A stretch of DNA of 64,000 nucleotides from Phyllobacterium sp. YR531 (GCF_000282595.1 NZ_AKIZ01000040.1:1-64000); one strand, 5' to 3'. Shown: positions 9,077-22,270, numbered from the stretch's first letter. The notes: generated by a model from the sequence alone, not told the origin. Made by a program: numbers and translations.

Positions 9077-10108
9077 TTAGAGCAAAATGTCGGTGTAAAG
9101 CTCGGATGCATCCGGCTCCGGATCGGACTGGGCGAAATCGGCAGCATCTGCAACGATATCGCGAACGTCCTTGTCGATCTTCTTCAGATCGTCCTCTGTG
9201 GACCATCCTTTCTCGATCAACCGGTTCTTCACCTGCTCAATTGGGTCATGGTCGGAGCGCATCTTCTGCACTTCGTCCTTCGAACGGTACTTGGCCGGGT
9301 CCGACATGGAGTGACCACGATACCGGTAGGTCTGCATTTCAAGGATCATCGGGCCTTTGCCCGTGCGGGCCCAAGCTGTTGCTTCCTCAGCCGCAGCATG
9401 AACAGCGCGAACATCCATACCGTCCACCTGAATGCCGGGAATGTTGAACGACAGGCCGCGTTTGGAGAAATCAGTCTCGGCTGATGCACGGGAAACCGAA
9501 GTACCCATCGCATAACGATTGTTTTCAATGATGTAGATGACAGGAAGCTTCCACAGCGATGCCATGTTGAAGCTTTCATAAACCTGCCCCTGATTGGCAG
9601 CGCCATCGCCGAAATATGCGAGCGAAACATTACCATTGTCGCGATATCGGTTGGCAAATGCCAGACCAGTTCCAAGCGAAACCTGCGCACCCACGATGCC
9701 ATGGCCGCCATAGAAATGCTTTTCCTTGGAGAACATGTGCATGGAGCCGCCCTTGCCCTTGGAAAGGCCGCCGCGACGTCCGGTCAATTCAGCCATCACG
9801 CCGCGCGGGCTCATGCCGCAAGCAAGCATGTGACCGTGATCACGATAACCGGTGATATTCTGGTCACCTTCCTTCAACGACATCTGCATGCCGGTAACGA
9901 CTGCTTCCTGTCCGATGTAGAGGTGACAGAAACCGCCGATGAACCCCATACCATACAGCTGTCCGGCCTTTTCTTCGAAACGGCGGATCAGCAGCATTTG
10001 CCGGTAGGCTTCCAGCTCCTGTTCTTTGGTGAATTCGATTGGTTTTGGTGCTTTTACAGCAGAAGTCTGCGCGGAACGCGCAGGGCTTTTTTTCGCCCTC
10101 GTGGCCAT
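9077..10108 (-). CDS. pdhA: Pyruvate dehydrogenase E1 alpha
   Basis: 343 residues of the alpha2beta2-type E1. The thiamine diphosphate/Mg site is seen as [10 protein letters not shown], and the phosphorylation-loop-like region as [15 protein letters not shown]. The N-terminus is basic ([14 protein letters not shown]). AGGGAGTGAGAT precedes the ATG. It is the first gene of the pdh cluster. About 130 bases of non-coding DNA in front of it, ending in the ftsB terminator, must hold the operon promoter. Confidence 0.97.
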   Translation of the reverse strand: MATRAKKSPARSAQTSAVKAPKPIEFTKEQELEAYRQMLLIRRFEEKAGQLYGMGFIGGFCHLYIGQEAVVTGMQMSLKEGDQNITGYRDHGHMLACGMSPRGVMAELTGRRGGLSKGKGGSMHMFSKEKHFYGGHGIVGAQVSLGTGLAFANRYRDNGNVSLAYFGDGAANQGQVYESFNMASLWKLPVIYIIENNRYAMGTSVSRASAETDFSKRGLSFNIPGIQVDGMDVRAVHAAAEEATAWARTGKGPMILEMQTYRYRGHSMSDPAKYRSKDEVQKMRSDHDPIEQVKNRLIEKGWSTEDDLKKIDKDVRDIVADAADFAQSDPEPDASELYTDILL

Positions 10109-10214
10109 ATCTCACTCCCTGTGACTTGGTCGCAAGAGAATAGCAGCAGGGACAGAACTTACAATACGCAGAATCGAATAAGTGCTATGCAAATAAGACG
10201 TTCAAAATACACAA

Positions 10215-10249
10215 TAAAACAGCTATTAACCGGATATCAGTTAATAGCT
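10215..10249 (-). terminator. AT-rich intrinsic terminator overlapping the ftsB stop
   Basis: Perfect 10-base arms AGCTATTAAC (10221-10230) and GTTAATAGCT (10240-10249) flank a 9-base loop that contains the ftsB stop codon (10237-10239). On the minus strand the stem is followed by TGTTTTATTG. This fits an intrinsic terminator of ftsB, despite the low GC content of the stem. Confidence 0.6.
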
Positions 10250-10569
10250 AAATCCCCGGAACCACGCATTATCGTGACTTCATCCGGGCGGGAAACGTTC
10301 AGTGCTTTGCGAGCTTGCTCGTCCAGCATATCCTTCTCAATAGTCCCATCATGCATAAGTTTTACCTGCCGTTCAAGCTCCTTGCGATTCTCGACAACGG
10401 CAGCAAGTTGAGCCTGCAAAAGCTGGGTGCGTTCCTGCAGCTTGATGGTGGAGTATAGCCCGTATTCGCCGTGGTAGGCATGGAACCCGAAATAAGCAAA
10501 AAACAGTGCAGCAAGCAGCGGGACTATCAAACGCCCTCGCCTGGTTTTACGTCTCTGTTTTGTCCACAT
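10237..10569 (-). CDS. ftsB: FtsB/DivIC-type septum formation initiator
   Basis: 110 residues: a basic N-terminus, one membrane segment at about 14-32, then a coiled coil (about 38-80, rich in Leu/Gln/Glu heptads) and a short periplasmic tail. This is the FtsB layout, which joins FtsL and FtsQ in the divisome. It lies between eno and pdhA, a usual alphaproteobacterial place for ftsB. The last codons overlap its terminator hairpin. The ribosome-binding site is weak. Confidence 0.85.
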   Translation of the reverse strand: MWTKQRRKTRRGRLIVPLLAALFFAYFGFHAYHGEYGLYSTIKLQERTQLLQAQLAAVVENRKELERQVKLMHDGTIEKDMLDEQARKALNVSRPDEVTIMRGSGDLAIN

Positions 10570-10730
10570 TGCTTTATCCGGATCGCTACGGAATCAGGTC
10601 ACAATGGCCCGATTGTTTGTTCGCTCATAAAACAATGTTTTGCTTAACAGGCGATTACCAAGGCGCGAAAACCCGGAGCTCACTTGTGTCGGTTTATCGG
10701 ACTATTTCCGATCTTGAGCCCTCCCAATAA

Positions 10731-10758
10731 AAAATGGCGGTACAAGACCCGCCATTTT
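10731..10758 (-). terminator. Intrinsic terminator of eno
   Basis: Inverted repeat AAAATGGCGG (10731-10740) and CCGCCATTTT (10749-10758) with an 8-base loop, 20 bases past the eno stop. On the minus strand the stem leads into TTTTTATTGGG. The symmetric A/T flanks could let it work on both strands. Confidence 0.8.
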
Positions 10759-10778
10759 CGATTTCTGAAGGTCAGCTA

Positions 10779-12149
<1,371 letters not shown>

Positions 12150-12164
12150 TTAAAACGAAAAAAA

Positions 12165-12187
12165 GGCCGCTGGAGAGCGGCCTTTTT
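12165..12187 (-). terminator. Bidirectional intrinsic terminator after the PRC-barrel gene
   Basis: GGCCGC (12165-12170) and GCGGCC (12177-12182) with a 6-base loop are flanked by A-runs on the left and T-runs on the right, so each strand reads as stem plus U-tract. It serves the minus-strand PRC-barrel gene that stops at 12203. Confidence 0.85.
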
Positions 12188-12202
12188 CGAAGTTAAGCGA
12201 CA

Positions 12203-12565
12203 TTAAGCCGCCTTATCGACCTTATAATAGGAGAACGACATGTCCCTGACCTTACGGCCATCGTTTTCTGTAAGCTCACTGATCGTGTTCACAGGAGCCT
12301 GTTCAAGCTGCTGACGGGTCAGCGAGACAGCATAGCCGCCATTTTCCTTGTCATAATCGAGTAGCGACCAAGGTACGGCGTGATATTTCTCGCCAATTCC
12401 CAGGAACCCGCCAAAGCCGATCACCGCAAACATGATCTTGTCCGACGTTTTGTCGAGCATCACATCTTCAATTTCGCCCATCTTTTCACCAGCAGTATTA
12501 TATACATTGGTGCCGATGACACGTGAGGCGCGAATAGCAGTTGTATGTCCTGTACTGGTTGGCAT
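12203..12565 (-). CDS. PRC-barrel domain protein
   Basis: 120 residues with one PRC-barrel domain (about 18-90), seen in GTNVYNTAGEKMGEIEDVML and EKYHAVPWSLLDYD. In alphaproteobacteria such small soluble PRC-barrel proteins are common and mostly uncharacterised. Some are stress-linked. The start at ATG 12565 is chosen because AAGGAGA lies seven bases upstream. A nine-residue longer frame exists with no ribosome-binding site. Own terminator follows. Confidence 0.82.
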   Translation of the reverse strand: MPTSTGHTTAIRASRVIGTNVYNTAGEKMGEIEDVMLDKTSDKIMFAVIGFGGFLGIGEKYHAVPWSLLDYDKENGGYAVSLTRQQLEQAPVNTISELTENDGRKVRDMSFSYYKVDKAA

Positions 12566-12667
12566 TTTGCTTTCTCCTTCTTGCGTTGGCATGAAGAGTT
12601 AATGGGCAAACCAGCCCATGAGTTGCAAAAAACTTTAATTTTAATCGTGGAACAATTCCGCTGATAG

Positions 12668-13498
12668 TTAAACGGATTTTGCTATCCGATCAAACTCAAG
12701 AAGCTTTTCAAGCAGGCGCGGCATCTGATCAAGCGGCACCATGTTTGGACCATCGGAAGGCGCATTGTCGGGGTCCTGGTGCGTCTCGATAAACAAACCA
12801 GCAACCCCCACGGCGACCGCTGCACGCGACAGGGTTTCGACAAACTCACGCTGCCCCCCCGTCGAGCCCCCCTGTCCGCCCGGCTGCTGCACCGAATGCG
12901 TTGCATCGAAAATCACCGGCGCGCCGAAGCCTGCCATGATCGGCAGTGAACGCATGTCTGAAACAAGAGTATTATAACCAAATGAAGCGCCACGCTCTGT
13001 CAGCATTACATTCGGGTTGCCACTTTCTGTCACCTTCGCCGCAACATTCTTCATGTCCCATGGCGCAAGAAACTGGCCCTTCTTGATATTAACAACCTTG
13101 CCCGTCTTGGCAGCAGCAAGCAAAAGGTCTGTCTGGCGGCACAAAAAGGCAGGTATCTGCAAAACATCGACCACTTCGCCGAGGATAGCGCATTGCTCTT
13201 CCGTGTGAACATCCGTCAGGGTAGGAAGACCGAATTCCTTTTTGATGTCGGCAAAGACCGGCAATGAATTTTCAAGACCAAAGCCACGCTTGCCTGAAAG
13301 CGAAGTGCGGTTTGCCTTGTCGAAGCTTGATTTGTAAACGAGGCCGATGCCAAGCTTCTCTGTTATCTCCTTCAACGCGCCAGCCATGTCAAAGGCATGC
13401 TGACGGCTTTCCATCTGGCAGGGACCGGCAATAAGCGCGAGCTTGCCGCTGTTGGAAAATGCAACATTACCAGCAGAAACAGTGGAATTCTGGGACAT
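12668..13498 (-). CDS. kdsA: 3-deoxy-8-phosphooctulonate synthase (Kdo-8-P synthase)
   Basis: 276 residues. It condenses arabinose 5-phosphate with phosphoenolpyruvate for the Kdo of the lipopolysaccharide inner core. Recognised by [18 protein letters not shown], the [11 protein letters not shown] signature, [12 protein letters not shown], and [12 protein letters not shown] near the C-terminus. The start at ATG 13498 gives the normal N-terminus. It begins two bases after the stop of the VOC gene, so the two are co-transcribed. Confidence 0.96.
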   Translation of the reverse strand: MSQNSTVSAGNVAFSNSGKLALIAGPCQMESRQHAFDMAGALKEITEKLGIGLVYKSSFDKANRTSLSGKRGFGLENSLPVFADIKKEFGLPTLTDVHTEEQCAILGEVVDVLQIPAFLCRQTDLLLAAAKTGKVVNIKKGQFLAPWDMKNVAAKVTESGNPNVMLTERGASFGYNTLVSDMRSLPIMAGFGAPVIFDATHSVQQPGGQGGSTGGQREFVETLSRAAVAVGVAGLFIETHQDPDNAPSDGPNMVPLDQMPRLLEKLLEFDRIAKSV

Positions 13499-13499
13499 A

Positions 13500-14396
13500 T
13501 CAAAGAGCCTCAAATGCGATGGCGGCACCCTGCCCCGGTGCCTTATGCACAATCAGGCGGGAGCCACGCTTTTCGATGGGAATATTGTTGTTGGTGAGCA
13601 AAGATTCAACGGCGGCAAGATCACTCACCGCAAGAACAAAAGCCTGCAGACGCAAACCACGTTCAGCCGTTGAGGCTTCTATGCCGAAAAATGCCAGTAA
13701 GCCGGACGGCGTAAGCACTGTAATATTTGCGTTAGCCGCAGTGATATCCATGCCGAATGAATGCGCATTCACATCGCGCTGATTAAGCACTTCCTGCAAG
13801 GGATACTGAAAATCCGTTGGATTGATCTCCGAGAGTACAATCTCTCGCAGAGCCACAGCGCCATTGGCGTGCGATTGCAAAGCGCTTCGATCAACCTTTG
13901 GCGAATTTATGCGCTCGCACGTAAAGAAGAATGCGTCAGGCGCACGAAGATCAGCCGCAAAGGCGAGACGGAAACCGGCCCTGTCCTCTTTTCCATCCGG
14001 CAAAATGAATGGCCGGGAGAAATCCAGAATGTTGCCCGCTGAAATCCCGGCCTCGATAAATGTCTGATGATCGGCCTTGGCATTTTTGCTGCCCATGACG
14101 AGCGCTGAAAAGCCTTCTTGTCCGTTCCGGAACCGATAAGCGTGATCGCGCGCAACAAATACATTGCCCGCCCGGGCCTCTTGTTCACAGGTTTCGCGCT
14201 GACCTACAGCCAGTGCTTCCAGAAACGTGTCATCGCTGAAGAAGACACATACATTCTCTGTACCAAATGGATGGATACCTACTGGCGCAACCGTAAATCC
14301 AAGCTGTCCCAGACGGCTACGGGCAATTTCCAGCTCCGCCGTGGGCAAAACCAGATGATCAACAGGTCGGGGCGTGCGTGGTGAAGATGTGTTCAT
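13500..14396 (-). CDS. VOC superfamily (glyoxalase-like) protein
   Basis: 298 residues with a glyoxalase-like N-terminal domain ([19 protein letters not shown], about 11-29) and a second vicinal-oxygen-chelate half. The reaction is unknown. It lies between pyrG and kdsA, 1 base from kdsA, so its expression is tied to Kdo synthesis, but nothing in the sequence gives it a role there. The ribosome-binding site is weak. An inverted repeat AGGGTGTG/CACACCCT (14403-14410, 14436-14443) stands directly upstream. Confidence 0.75.
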   Translation of the reverse strand: MNTSSPRTPRPVDHLVLPTAELEIARSRLGQLGFTVAPVGIHPFGTENVCVFFSDDTFLEALAVGQRETCEQEARAGNVFVARDHAYRFRNGQEGFSALVMGSKNAKADHQTFIEAGISAGNILDFSRPFILPDGKEDRAGFRLAFAADLRAPDAFFFTCERINSPKVDRSALQSHANGAVALREIVLSEINPTDFQYPLQEVLNQRDVNAHSFGMDITAANANITVLTPSGLLAFFGIEASTAERGLRLQAFVLAVSDLAAVESLLTNNNIPIEKRGSRLIVHKAPGQGAAIAFEAL

Positions 14397-14449
14397 GATG
14401 AAAGGGTGTGCCTCAATGCGGATTGCAATTCAAGTCACACCCTCGCCAA

Positions 14450-16090
<1,641 letters not shown>

Positions 16091-16171
16091 TTAGTCCTTT
16101 GCAAGTGATTTGGCCACAAAAAAATTCGGCAATAATGCCGTTTTCCCGCACAAATCTTTTCTTCATTTCAA

Positions 16172-16202
16172 ACAAAACGGCCAGACGTAAAGTCTGGCCG
16201 TT
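16172..16202 (-). terminator. Intrinsic terminator of the L,D-transpeptidase gene
   Basis: Perfect 11-base arms AACGGCCAGAC (16176-16186) and GTCTGGCCGTT (16192-16202) around a 5-base loop. On the minus strand the stem is followed by TTGTTTG. It lies 22 bases past the stop at 16225. Confidence 0.8.
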
Positions 16203-16224
16203 CAATCACTTGGCGATTTAGTTA

Positions 16225-16872
16225 TTACAGAACAATAACTTCCGTGCCGATTTTCACACGGTCATAGAGATCGATCACATGGTCATTCACCATGCGGAAG
16301 CAACCATTTGATGCCGAGCTGCCAATGCTGGAAGGGATAATCGTTCCGTGGATACGTATATGCGTGTCCTTGTTGCCCTGAGACAGATAGAGCGCCCGCG
16401 CACCGAGAGGATTACCCGGACCACCATCCATGCCGTTTTCATACTTGGCATAGTGAGCAGGCTCGCGCTTGATCATATCCTTGGTCGGTATCCAGCGCGG
16501 CCATTCGCGCTTGGTCTGGATAACGGCAGTGCCTTTGAACTCAAGGCCTTCCTTGCCAACCGCAATTCCATAGCGACGGGCAGTGTAAGGGCTTTCAACA
16601 AGATAGAGGAATCTCGCCTGCGGATCGATAACGATCGTGCCTGTCTTGTATCCGGAAAATTCCACTTCCTGTGGCATATACTTCGGATCAAAGCCGTATT
16701 TCGTCTTCTTCGGACGAGCCGGCGCGCGGGCCTCGGCAACTTCTACCGGCTTGGCCGCATCGCGTTCCCCGGTAAATGGCTTGGTCAGTTTCTTGAGGAT
16801 CGGCTCGGCAGATGCAGGGCCGGCCAACGCCAGAACGGACATCCCTATGAGCAATGAGCGACGTGACAACAT
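16225..16872 (-). CDS. L,D-transpeptidase (YkuD family), exported
   Basis: 215 residues. A signal peptide (about 1-22, ending in ASAEP) precedes a basic linker and a YkuD domain (about 77-213). The catalytic motif is HGTIIP ... SSASNGCFRM with His175 and Cys191, the H-x(n)-SxGCxR pattern. Such enzymes make 3-3 crosslinks in peptidoglycan or attach outer membrane proteins to it in the Rhizobiales. It is monocistronic, with its own terminator and a 200-base upstream gap. Confidence 0.92.
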   Translation of the reverse strand: MLSRRSLLIGMSVLALAGPASAEPILKKLTKPFTGERDAAKPVEVAEARAPARPKKTKYGFDPKYMPQEVEFSGYKTGTIVIDPQARFLYLVESPYTARRYGIAVGKEGLEFKGTAVIQTKREWPRWIPTKDMIKREPAHYAKYENGMDGGPGNPLGARALYLSQGNKDTHIRIHGTIIPSSIGSSASNGCFRMVNDHVIDLYDRVKIGTEVIVL

Positions 16873-17024
16873 GATGTGTATTCCCGCATAGATTGCAAAA
16901 CGTCCTATCGACGCTTGCTTGGGCCTCTAGGCCAACTTGATATTGCGATAACTGAAGACGGGATTCTTCTCAATGCAAATCGATGTGATCGTTCCATACA
17001 AGCTATCGATGCACGCAAGAAGTT

Positions 17025-17055
17025 GCGGAACCGCAACACATTGGTGCGGTTCCGC
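17025..17055 (-). terminator. Hairpin terminator after secG
   Basis: GCGGAACCGCA (17025-17035) and TGCGGTTCCGC (17045-17055) form an 11-base perfect stem with a 9-base loop, 22 bases past the secG stop. The downstream tail on the minus strand is only weakly U-rich (AACTTCTTG). The rest of the 205-base gap to the transpeptidase gene must hold that gene's promoter. Confidence 0.6.
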
Positions 17056-17077
17056 GTAATTGTGTAACCCGATAGGA

Positions 17078-17515
17078 TTACTGCGAATTCGGAACCGGAT
17101 TAGCAGGCTGCGCAGGAGCGGCCGGGGTCGCTGGAGCTGGCGCGGACGATTCGGGTGCTGGTGCAGCTGGTGTTGCAGGCGCATTCGATGATTCGCCGCC
17201 AAGCTGGTTGAGGATACCACCGCTTGCAGGCGGCTGACCGGCAGGCTGGCTGCCCGTCGTTGTCGGGATACGATTGAGAATGTCAGTCGGTGTTTCGCTA
17301 AAGCGTGACATGATACCGAGCGCCAGGGATGTAATGAAAAATCCGGTCGCCAGAATAGCCGTTGCGCGCGTCAGCACGTTTGCAGCACCGCGTGCCGTCA
17401 TCAAACCCGATCCGCCGCCGATACCCAGACCGCCGCCTTCGGAGCGCTGCACGAGCACGACCCCAACCAGGGCAAGTACAATCAGAAGATGAATCACGAT
17501 AACGACGGTTTGCAT
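17078..17515 (-). CDS. secG: Protein translocase subunit SecG
   Basis: 145 residues. Two membrane segments (about 1-22 and 52-72) are joined by a Gly-rich loop with RSEGGGLGIGGGSGL, the SecG signature. The C-terminal half is a long Pro/Ala/Gln-rich tail, common in alphaproteobacterial SecG and absent from the E. coli protein. The start at ATG 17515 is chosen over one seven codons upstream because MQTVVIVIHL is the usual N-terminus. It sits after tpiA, as in many bacteria. Confidence 0.93.
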   Translation of the reverse strand: MQTVVIVIHLLIVLALVGVVLVQRSEGGGLGIGGGSGLMTARGAANVLTRATAILATGFFITSLALGIMSRFSETPTDILNRIPTTTGSQPAGQPPASGGILNQLGGESSNAPATPAAPAPESSAPAPATPAAPAQPANPVPNSQ

Positions 17516-17603
17516 GGGTATTTTTCTGCTTCTCAAGTGTCGGACGCGGCTCTTTACACCGTATCGGCTGATAAACCAAGCCCGTCAGACAACAGTTTTA
17601 AGG

Positions 17604-18368
17604 CTAAAGCGAATGATATGCTTCACAGATGGCGAGGAAGTCAGGCGCTTTCAAGCTCGCACCGCCAACCAATGCACCATCAACATTATCTATACCGAGA
17701 AGTTCAACGGCATTGGCGGGTTTGACAGAGCCGCCGTAAAGAATGCGCATTTTATTGCCCTCGCCGCCAAAGCGCTTGCTCAGGGCCGCACGAATGGAGG
17801 CGTGAACCTCGCGCACATCTTCGGCAGTTGGGGTGAGACCGGTTCCAATCGCCCAAACCGGTTCGTAGGCAATAATGGTATTGGCGGCAGTTGCGCCTTC
17901 AGGAATAGATCCGGCAAGCTGTGTCGCGATGATCTCGAGTGTCGAACCCGCCTTGCGTTGCAGTTCGGTTTCTCCGATGCAAATGATGGCAGATAGTCCA
18001 GCCTCCCAGCCCGCGCGTGCCTTCGCGCTCACAATTGCGTCAGTTTCAGCGTGATCCGTCCGGCGTTCAGAATGACCAACAATGACATGCGATGCGCCGG
18101 CATCTTTAAGCATGGTGGCGGCAATGTCACCCGTATGCGCGCCGGACTGCTTGGAATGGCAATCCTGACCGCCAATACTTAACCGCTCGCCCTCAACGGA
18201 CTGAACAGCCCGGAAGACAAGCGTTGCGGGTACACAAATCAAAGCGTCGATCTTTTCACCAATTGCAGAGTTGGGCCGATTGACGATCACACGAAGTTCA
18301 TCAAGCTGATCTCCGACGCCATTCATTTTCCAGTTACCGGCGACGAGAGGGCGAATATCCGGGGTCAT
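17604..18368 (-). CDS. tpiA: Triosephosphate isomerase
   Basis: 254 residues, normal length. It interconverts dihydroxyacetone phosphate and glyceraldehyde 3-phosphate. It shows GNWKMNG, the catalytic His in VIVGHSERR, the catalytic Glu in [11 protein letters not shown], and the phosphate-binding [19 protein letters not shown] lies just before the ATG. It is divergent from the ppiD-like gene across a 161-base gap that must hold both promoters. Confidence 0.98.
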   Translation of the reverse strand: MTPDIRPLVAGNWKMNGVGDQLDELRVIVNRPNSAIGEKIDALICVPATLVFRAVQSVEGERLSIGGQDCHSKQSGAHTGDIAATMLKDAGASHVIVGHSERRTDHAETDAIVSAKARAGWEAGLSAIICIGETELQRKAGSTLEIIATQLAGSIPEGATAANTIIAYEPVWAIGTGLTPTAEDVREVHASIRAALSKRFGGEGNKMRILYGGSVKPANAVELLGIDNVDGALVGGASLKAPDFLAICEAYHSL

Positions 18369-18529
18369 CTTCTCTTCCTTAAGGTCACGAAAGCCATGGT
18401 TTGGGCGATTTTCTGAAGTCTTTCATTGCCTGACTAGCAAATTCACTCGATAAAGCAATCGACACAAGCTTTGCATCACGCTATTCCCGCTAGGATTCAA
18501 CTGCGTTCTTTTGATACGGTGACTTTAAT

Positions 18530-20419
18530 ATGCTCGACTCTCTCCGCAATGTTGCCCAGACGTGGGTAGCCAAGTTGCTCCTCGGCCTTCTCGGTCTCAG
18601 CTTCGTGGGCTGGGGCGTTTCGAGCACTGTTCTCGGCGCAATCAATGGTAATGCCGCCATCAAGGCAGGGCATTCGGAGGTTTCTCCGGTGGATTACCGC
18701 CTGGCCTATGATCGCCAGCTCGCATCACTGTCCCAGCGTTTTGGCCAGCGCCTCACCCGCGAACAGGCTGACGCTATCGGCATCAACAATCAGGTGCAGG
18801 GTCAATTGGTCGCCGGCGTCGTGCTGGATGAGCAGGCACGCACCATGTCCCTCGGCCTTTCCAAAGATCGGCTTGCACAACTTGCTGCGGAAGACCCGGC
18901 ATTTCAGGGCGCAAATGGCCGGTTCAGCAATGTGCAATTTGATGCCGTTCTACGTAACGCTGGGATGACACCGCAAAATTATCTCGACAATCGCGCACAA
19001 GTGGCACGCCGCCAGCAGATCGTCGAGGCTGTTGCTGATGGAATAAAAGCTCCGGAAACACTGATCAAAGCCATTGCGATCTTCAAAGGCGAATCGCGCA
19101 CCATCGAGTACGTGGCTATGCCAAAGAACTTTGTAGCAAGTGTTACCGACCCCAGCGATGCAGACTTGAAAACCTATTTTGAAGCAAACAAGGACGTCTA
19201 TGGCGCGCCGCAATATCGTAAGATCAGCTACGTAAAACTCGAAGCTGCGGATATCGCAAATGCAGCGACCGTAACGCCGGAAGAAATCAAAGCCGAGTAC
19301 GACAAGAACATCGACCGTTACTCCACGCCGGAGACGCGTACGATTGAACAATTGTCATTTGCTGACGAAGCTGCAGCAAAGGCTGGTTTGGAAAAGCTCA
19401 AATCCGGCACAAGCTTTGAAGATCTGGTAAAGGCCGAGGGCAAGACGATGCAGGATGTCCATCTTGGGACGTTCCCTAAAACTGGCCTGCCCGATCAGTC
19501 AATTGCTGAACCAATTTCCGCCCTTCAGGCAAACAGCACAAGCGACGTTCTCAAGGGCACGTTCGGTCCGGTTATCGTCCGCGTGACTGCCGTGACGCCG
19601 GAAGTAATCAAGCAATTGCCTGAGGTAGAAAAAGAAATTCGTGAGAATATTGCTCTTGCTCAAGCAGCGAACGCCGTTGCTGACGTTCATGACGCTTACG
19701 AAAATGCTCGCGCCGACGGCGAATCCATGGCTGAAGCGGCTGCAAAGCAAAATCTGAAGGTTGTCACCATTGATGCCGTTGACCAGAATGGTCGTGCACC
19801 TGATGAAAAGGACGTTGCCAATCTTCCCTTTGATGAAAATCAGATGGCAGCAATCTTCCAGGCAGACGTCGGCTTCGACAACGAGGCGTTCAGCCTCGGT
19901 ACGAATGCTTATCTTTGGTATGATGTCGATAGTGTCACTCCAGCACGTCAACGCCCGCTGGATGAGGTAAAGGCCAAAGTCATCGAGAACTGGAAGACTG
20001 CGGAGCTGGAAAAGCAGCTGAATGCAAAGGCCGAAGAAGTCCGTAAGCGGGTTGCTGACGGTACTTCGCTGGATGCAATCGCAAATGAATTTAAATTCAC
20101 CAAGGAAACCAAACGCGGCATTACCCGTGAAAGCAAAGATGCCGATCTTGGTCAGGGTGGTGTAGATTCGGTTTTCGATGGGCCACAGGGTATTGTGGGC
20201 ATGACTGAATCGGCCAATGATGGTTCAAAGCTCATCTTCAAGGTTACCGAGGCGGTCGAGCCTGCAAATGTGGGTCCGGATTCACTGACCACTGCAGAAA
20301 AGGACGCATTCGGCTCGCGTCTTGCCGATGATCTTCTCGATCAGTTGGTCGTGCAGTTGCAGACCGTCTATCCGGTAACTGTCAACCAGACCGTTATCAA
20401 TCAGGCGCTTTCCCGGTAA
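18530..20419 (+). CDS. ppiD: PpiD/SurA-type periplasmic peptidyl-prolyl isomerase
   Basis: 629 residues: an N-terminal membrane anchor (about 12-35, LLLGLLGLSFVGWG), a SurA_N-like chaperone region (about 40-170), a parvulin PPIC domain (about 245-350) and a long C-terminal helical region. This is the PpiD arrangement. PpiD is a foldase at the periplasmic side of the Sec translocon. Length matches family members of the Rhizobiales. The start ATG has only a modest ribosome-binding site (GGTGA). It is followed by trpD after 13 bases, so it may lead the trpDC-moaC-moeA operon. Confidence 0.9.
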   Translation: MLDSLRNVAQTWVAKLLLGLLGLSFVGWGVSSTVLGAINGNAAIKAGHSEVSPVDYRLAYDRQLASLSQRFGQRLTREQADAIGINNQVQGQLVAGVVLDEQARTMSLGLSKDRLAQLAAEDPAFQGANGRFSNVQFDAVLRNAGMTPQNYLDNRAQVARRQQIVEAVADGIKAPETLIKAIAIFKGESRTIEYVAMPKNFVASVTDPSDADLKTYFEANKDVYGAPQYRKISYVKLEAADIANAATVTPEEIKAEYDKNIDRYSTPETRTIEQLSFADEAAAKAGLEKLKSGTSFEDLVKAEGKTMQDVHLGTFPKTGLPDQSIAEPISALQANSTSDVLKGTFGPVIVRVTAVTPEVIKQLPEVEKEIRENIALAQAANAVADVHDAYENARADGESMAEAAAKQNLKVVTIDAVDQNGRAPDEKDVANLPFDENQMAAIFQADVGFDNEAFSLGTNAYLWYDVDSVTPARQRPLDEVKAKVIENWKTAELEKQLNAKAEEVRKRVADGTSLDAIANEFKFTKETKRGITRESKDADLGQGGVDSVFDGPQGIVGMTESANDGSKLIFKVTEAVEPANVGPDSLTTAEKDAFGSRLADDLLDQLVVQLQTVYPVTVNQTVINQALSR

Positions 20420-20432
20420 AAATGAGTGAATA

Positions 20433-21452
20433 ATGGCTGAGCTAAAGCGTTTCATTGGTATTGCCGCTTCAGGCAAGGCACTTTCGCAAGATGAGGCCGT
20501 TGAAGCCTTTGACATCATGATGTCCGGGCAGGCAACGCCCGCACAAATTGGCGCATTGCTTATGGCGCTGCGTGTACGCGGCGAGAATATCGATGAAATT
20601 ACCGGCGCTGTCGCTGCCATGCGCTCGAAGATGCTCAAAGTCAGGACTTCGGTTAACGCGATTGATATTGTTGGCACTGGCGGCGATCAATCGGGGTCTT
20701 ACAATGTCTCGACCTGTGCTGCCTTTGTTGCAGCGGGAGCTCGTGTTCCCGTTGCCAAACACGGCAATCGCGCGCTTTCTTCCCGCTCAGGTGCCGCAGA
20801 TACATTGGCGGCTCTTGGCATCAATATTGAGATAGGACCGGACCTGATCGCTGCCTGCATTGAGCAAGCCGGTATCGGTTTCATGTTCGCCCCGATGCAT
20901 CATCCGGCGATGAAACATGTGGGGCCCGCGCGCGTTGAACTTGGGACACGCACCATTTTCAACCTGCTAGGTCCACTGACCAATCCTGCCGGTGTAAAAC
21001 GCCAGCTGGTCGGCGTTTTTGCGCCGGAATGGGTAGAGCCAATCGCCCATGTGCTGAAGAATTTGGGCTCTGAGTCCGTTTGGGTCGTTCATGGTGACGG
21101 CCTTGATGAAATCACCACCGCGGGCGTAACCAAGGTTGCAGCATTGGAGAATGGCGCGATCCGCACTTTCGAGATTGAGCCGGAGAACTTCGGATTGGCT
21201 CGCGTTGATCCACAGGATCTGAAAGGCGGGACTGCTGATGAAAATGCGGTCTCACTGCTCTCCGTGCTGGACGGTGCACACGGTGCTTATCGTGATATCA
21301 CCTTGTTCAACGCCGGTGCAGGGCTCGTTATAGCCGGCGCAGCAAGCGACCTGAAAGCAGGCATTGAGATGGCCGCACATTCTATCGACAGCGGTGCGGC
21401 GCGAAATGTGCTAAAGAAGCTGGTTCAAGTTTCAAATAGCGGGATAGCCTGA
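20433..21452 (+). CDS. trpD: Anthranilate phosphoribosyltransferase
   Basis: 339 residues. It joins phosphoribosyl pyrophosphate to anthranilate in tryptophan synthesis. The PRPP loop is [16 protein letters not shown], followed by [15 protein letters not shown] and the [18 protein letters not shown] region. No trpE or trpG is next to it, which fits a fused trpE(G) elsewhere as known in rhizobia and Brucella. It lies 2 bases before trpC. Confidence 0.97.
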   Translation: MAELKRFIGIAASGKALSQDEAVEAFDIMMSGQATPAQIGALLMALRVRGENIDEITGAVAAMRSKMLKVRTSVNAIDIVGTGGDQSGSYNVSTCAAFVAAGARVPVAKHGNRALSSRSGAADTLAALGINIEIGPDLIAACIEQAGIGFMFAPMHHPAMKHVGPARVELGTRTIFNLLGPLTNPAGVKRQLVGVFAPEWVEPIAHVLKNLGSESVWVVHGDGLDEITTAGVTKVAALENGAIRTFEIEPENFGLARVDPQDLKGGTADENAVSLLSVLDGAHGAYRDITLFNAGAGLVIAGAASDLKAGIEMAAHSIDSGAARNVLKKLVQVSNSGIA

Positions 21453-21454
21453 GC

Positions 21455-22270
21455 ATGGTAGATATTCTTCGCAAGATCGAGGCGTATAAGCGCGAGGAAA
21501 TTGCTGCTGCAAAAGCAGCCGTCTCTCTGGATGATCTTAAGGCGCACATCCTCGAGCAGGATGCCCCGCGCGGCTTTCTCGATGCGTTGAAAACAAAACG
21601 TGCAAAGCGTGAATTTGCGCTGATTGCCGAGATCAAGAAGGCCAGTCCGTCAAAAGGGTTGATCCGGGCAGACTTTGATCCACCAGCATTGGCAAAAGCC
21701 TACGAGCTTGGTGGCGCTGCCTGCCTTTCCGTTCTCACTGACGGCCCATCCTTTCAGGGTGCACCGGAGTTTCTGAAAGCGGCTCGTGACGCTGTTAAAC
21801 TCCCTGCCCTGCGTAAAGACTTCCTTTTCGACACCTATCAGGTCTACGAAGCCCGCAGCTGGGGGGCTGACTGCATCCTGATCATCATGGCAAGTGTAAG
21901 CGATGACCTGGCGAAGGCGCTAGAAGAAGCAGCCTTTTCACTTGGAATGGATGTGCTCGTAGAAGTGCATGATGAAGCCGAGATGGAACGTGCATTGAAG
22001 CTCGCATCGCCTCTTCTTGGCATCAACAATCGTAATTTGCGTACATTCGAAGTCGATTTGGCTGTCTCGGAAAGATTGGCTGAAATGGTGCCGGAATCGA
22101 AGTTCCTTGTCAGTGAAAGCGGCGTTTTCACCCATGATGATTGCCAGCGTCTGGCGAAATCAAATATCGGCTCATTCCTTGTCGGCGAAAGCCTGATGCG
22201 GCAGGCCGATGTGACGGCGGCGACAAAATCCCTGCTTTTTGGCAACGCCTCACAAACGGATGCCGCATGA
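21455..22270 (+). CDS. trpC: Indole-3-glycerol phosphate synthase
   Basis: 271 residues, a monofunctional (beta/alpha)8 barrel without TrpF. Seen are the catalytic Lys region [11 protein letters not shown], the [14 protein letters not shown] strand, [27 protein letters not shown] and the C-terminal [10 protein letters not shown]. It forms indole-3-glycerol phosphate. The stop overlaps the moaC start by four bases (ATGA). Confidence 0.97.
   Translation: MVDILRKIEAYKREEIAAAKAAVSLDDLKAHILEQDAPRGFLDALKTKRAKREFALIAEIKKASPSKGLIRADFDPPALAKAYELGGAACLSVLTDGPSFQGAPEFLKAARDAVKLPALRKDFLFDTYQVYEARSWGADCILIIMASVSDDLAKALEEAAFSLGMDVLVEVHDEAEMERALKLASPLLGINNRNLRTFEVDLAVSERLAEMVPESKFLVSESGVFTHDDCQRLAKSNIGSFLVGESLMRQADVTAATKSLLFGNASQTDAA

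Noticed and set aside
8564-9484. 306-residue plus-strand open frame across the pdhB-pdhA junction
   Set aside because: It runs antisense through two certain genes and shows the Ala/Ser pattern of reversed lipoyl linker codons.
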